Assembly: GCA_007120465.1 (NCBI GenBank) | Contig: SKNO01000044.1 | Location: 1 to 45,457 of the forward strand | DNA: 45,457 nt | Reading direction: 5' to 3' | DNA from: Nitriliruptoraceae bacterium | GTDB lineage: Bacteria; Actinomycetota; Nitriliruptoria; Nitriliruptorales; Nitriliruptoraceae | In this document: positions 45,152 to 45,457 of the stretch, in pieces | Layout of the letters: each line of letters begins with the position of its first letter | How positions within the stretch are numbered: the stretch's first letter is position 1 | Translations under genes and position numbers: made by a program | Notes under the pieces: model-generated | What the model saw: only the letters and a program-made list of their open reading frames with translations | What the model was told of the DNA's origin: nothing | Database searches by the model: none

Positions 45152-45203
45152 CATCGCGGTCGTGCATCGCGGTCGTGCATCGCGGTCGGGCATCGCGGTC
45201 GGG
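45152..45203. repeat. 13-bp tandem repeat x4: CATCGCGGTCGKG
   Basis: catcgcggtcgtg catcgcggtcgtg catcgcggtcggg catcgcggtcggg immediately upstream of the solute-binding protein start. Confidence 0.9.
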
Positions 45204-45344
45204 CTCGACCGTCGTTCACTCGTCCTACGCCGAGCGTGCACGCCCGTCACGGGGTGCCGCTCGGGGTCTGTCGAAGTCGTCGGCGTCTGTGGGTCGATCC
45301 TCCTGGGTCGTCGGTCCGCACCCGGGCGCGTCGTCTCGTGGGAG

Positions 45345-45457
45345 TCAGCGCAGGGCCTGGCCGGTCTCGATGTCGAAGAAGTGCAGCTGCTCGGTGCGTA
45401 CCCCCACGTCCTTGGTCTCCCCGGTACGGGCCGGCTCACGGGGCTCGTAACGGGCCA
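45345..45457 (-). CDS. ABC transporter ATP-binding protein (UgpC/MsmK-like), C-terminal fragment at window edge
   Basis: Reverse translation ARYEPREPARTGETKDVGVRTEQLHFFDIETGQALR*, typical TOBE-type C-terminus. Confidence 0.75.
   Translation of the reverse strand, partial: ARYEPREPARTGETKDVGVRTEQLHFFDIETGQALR

Overview
This 45.5-kb window of high-GC DNA looks actinobacterial. It is mostly chromosomal housekeeping and accessory genes: ettA (partial), an S8 protease, a fused spermidine synthase, three ABC transporter loci, a TPL/tryptophanase-like lyase, several LuxR/MerR regulators, galE, metG, a tRNA-Arg(CCT) and a sugar ABC operon. No transposase, integrase, rRNA or CRISPR array was seen. 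The most striking region is 4.7-16.4 kb. It holds three paralogous proteins sharing a ~55-aa N-terminal module (VLERLVTDxAFRxxLxxDPxxAxxGYxLxxxDLxVLAAxLDxxxxxxHGVExRxSKSxxF), an HTTM-like membrane protein with translationally coupled partners, and a giant PqqD-like/M50 protease/cNMP-binding-like/FecR-like fusion. A collagen-like membrane protein and a large AAA-LuxR regulator lie next to it. Three copies of a 24-bp palindrome (CTCCGCC-N4-GGCGGAG core) sit upstream of the transcription units, so the locus looks like a regulon for an undescribed peptide/secreted-protein maturation system. Other observations: an in-frame, twice-deleted remnant of the spermidine-synthase gene with the deletion repeats still readable; two unrelated secreted proteins sharing a near-identical C-terminal tail ending in PDYTG; an alpha/beta-hydrolase that has lost both the nucleophile Ser and the catalytic His; and short helical-phase tandem repeats upstream of two genes. 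All family names come from motif recognition by eye; no database search was run.
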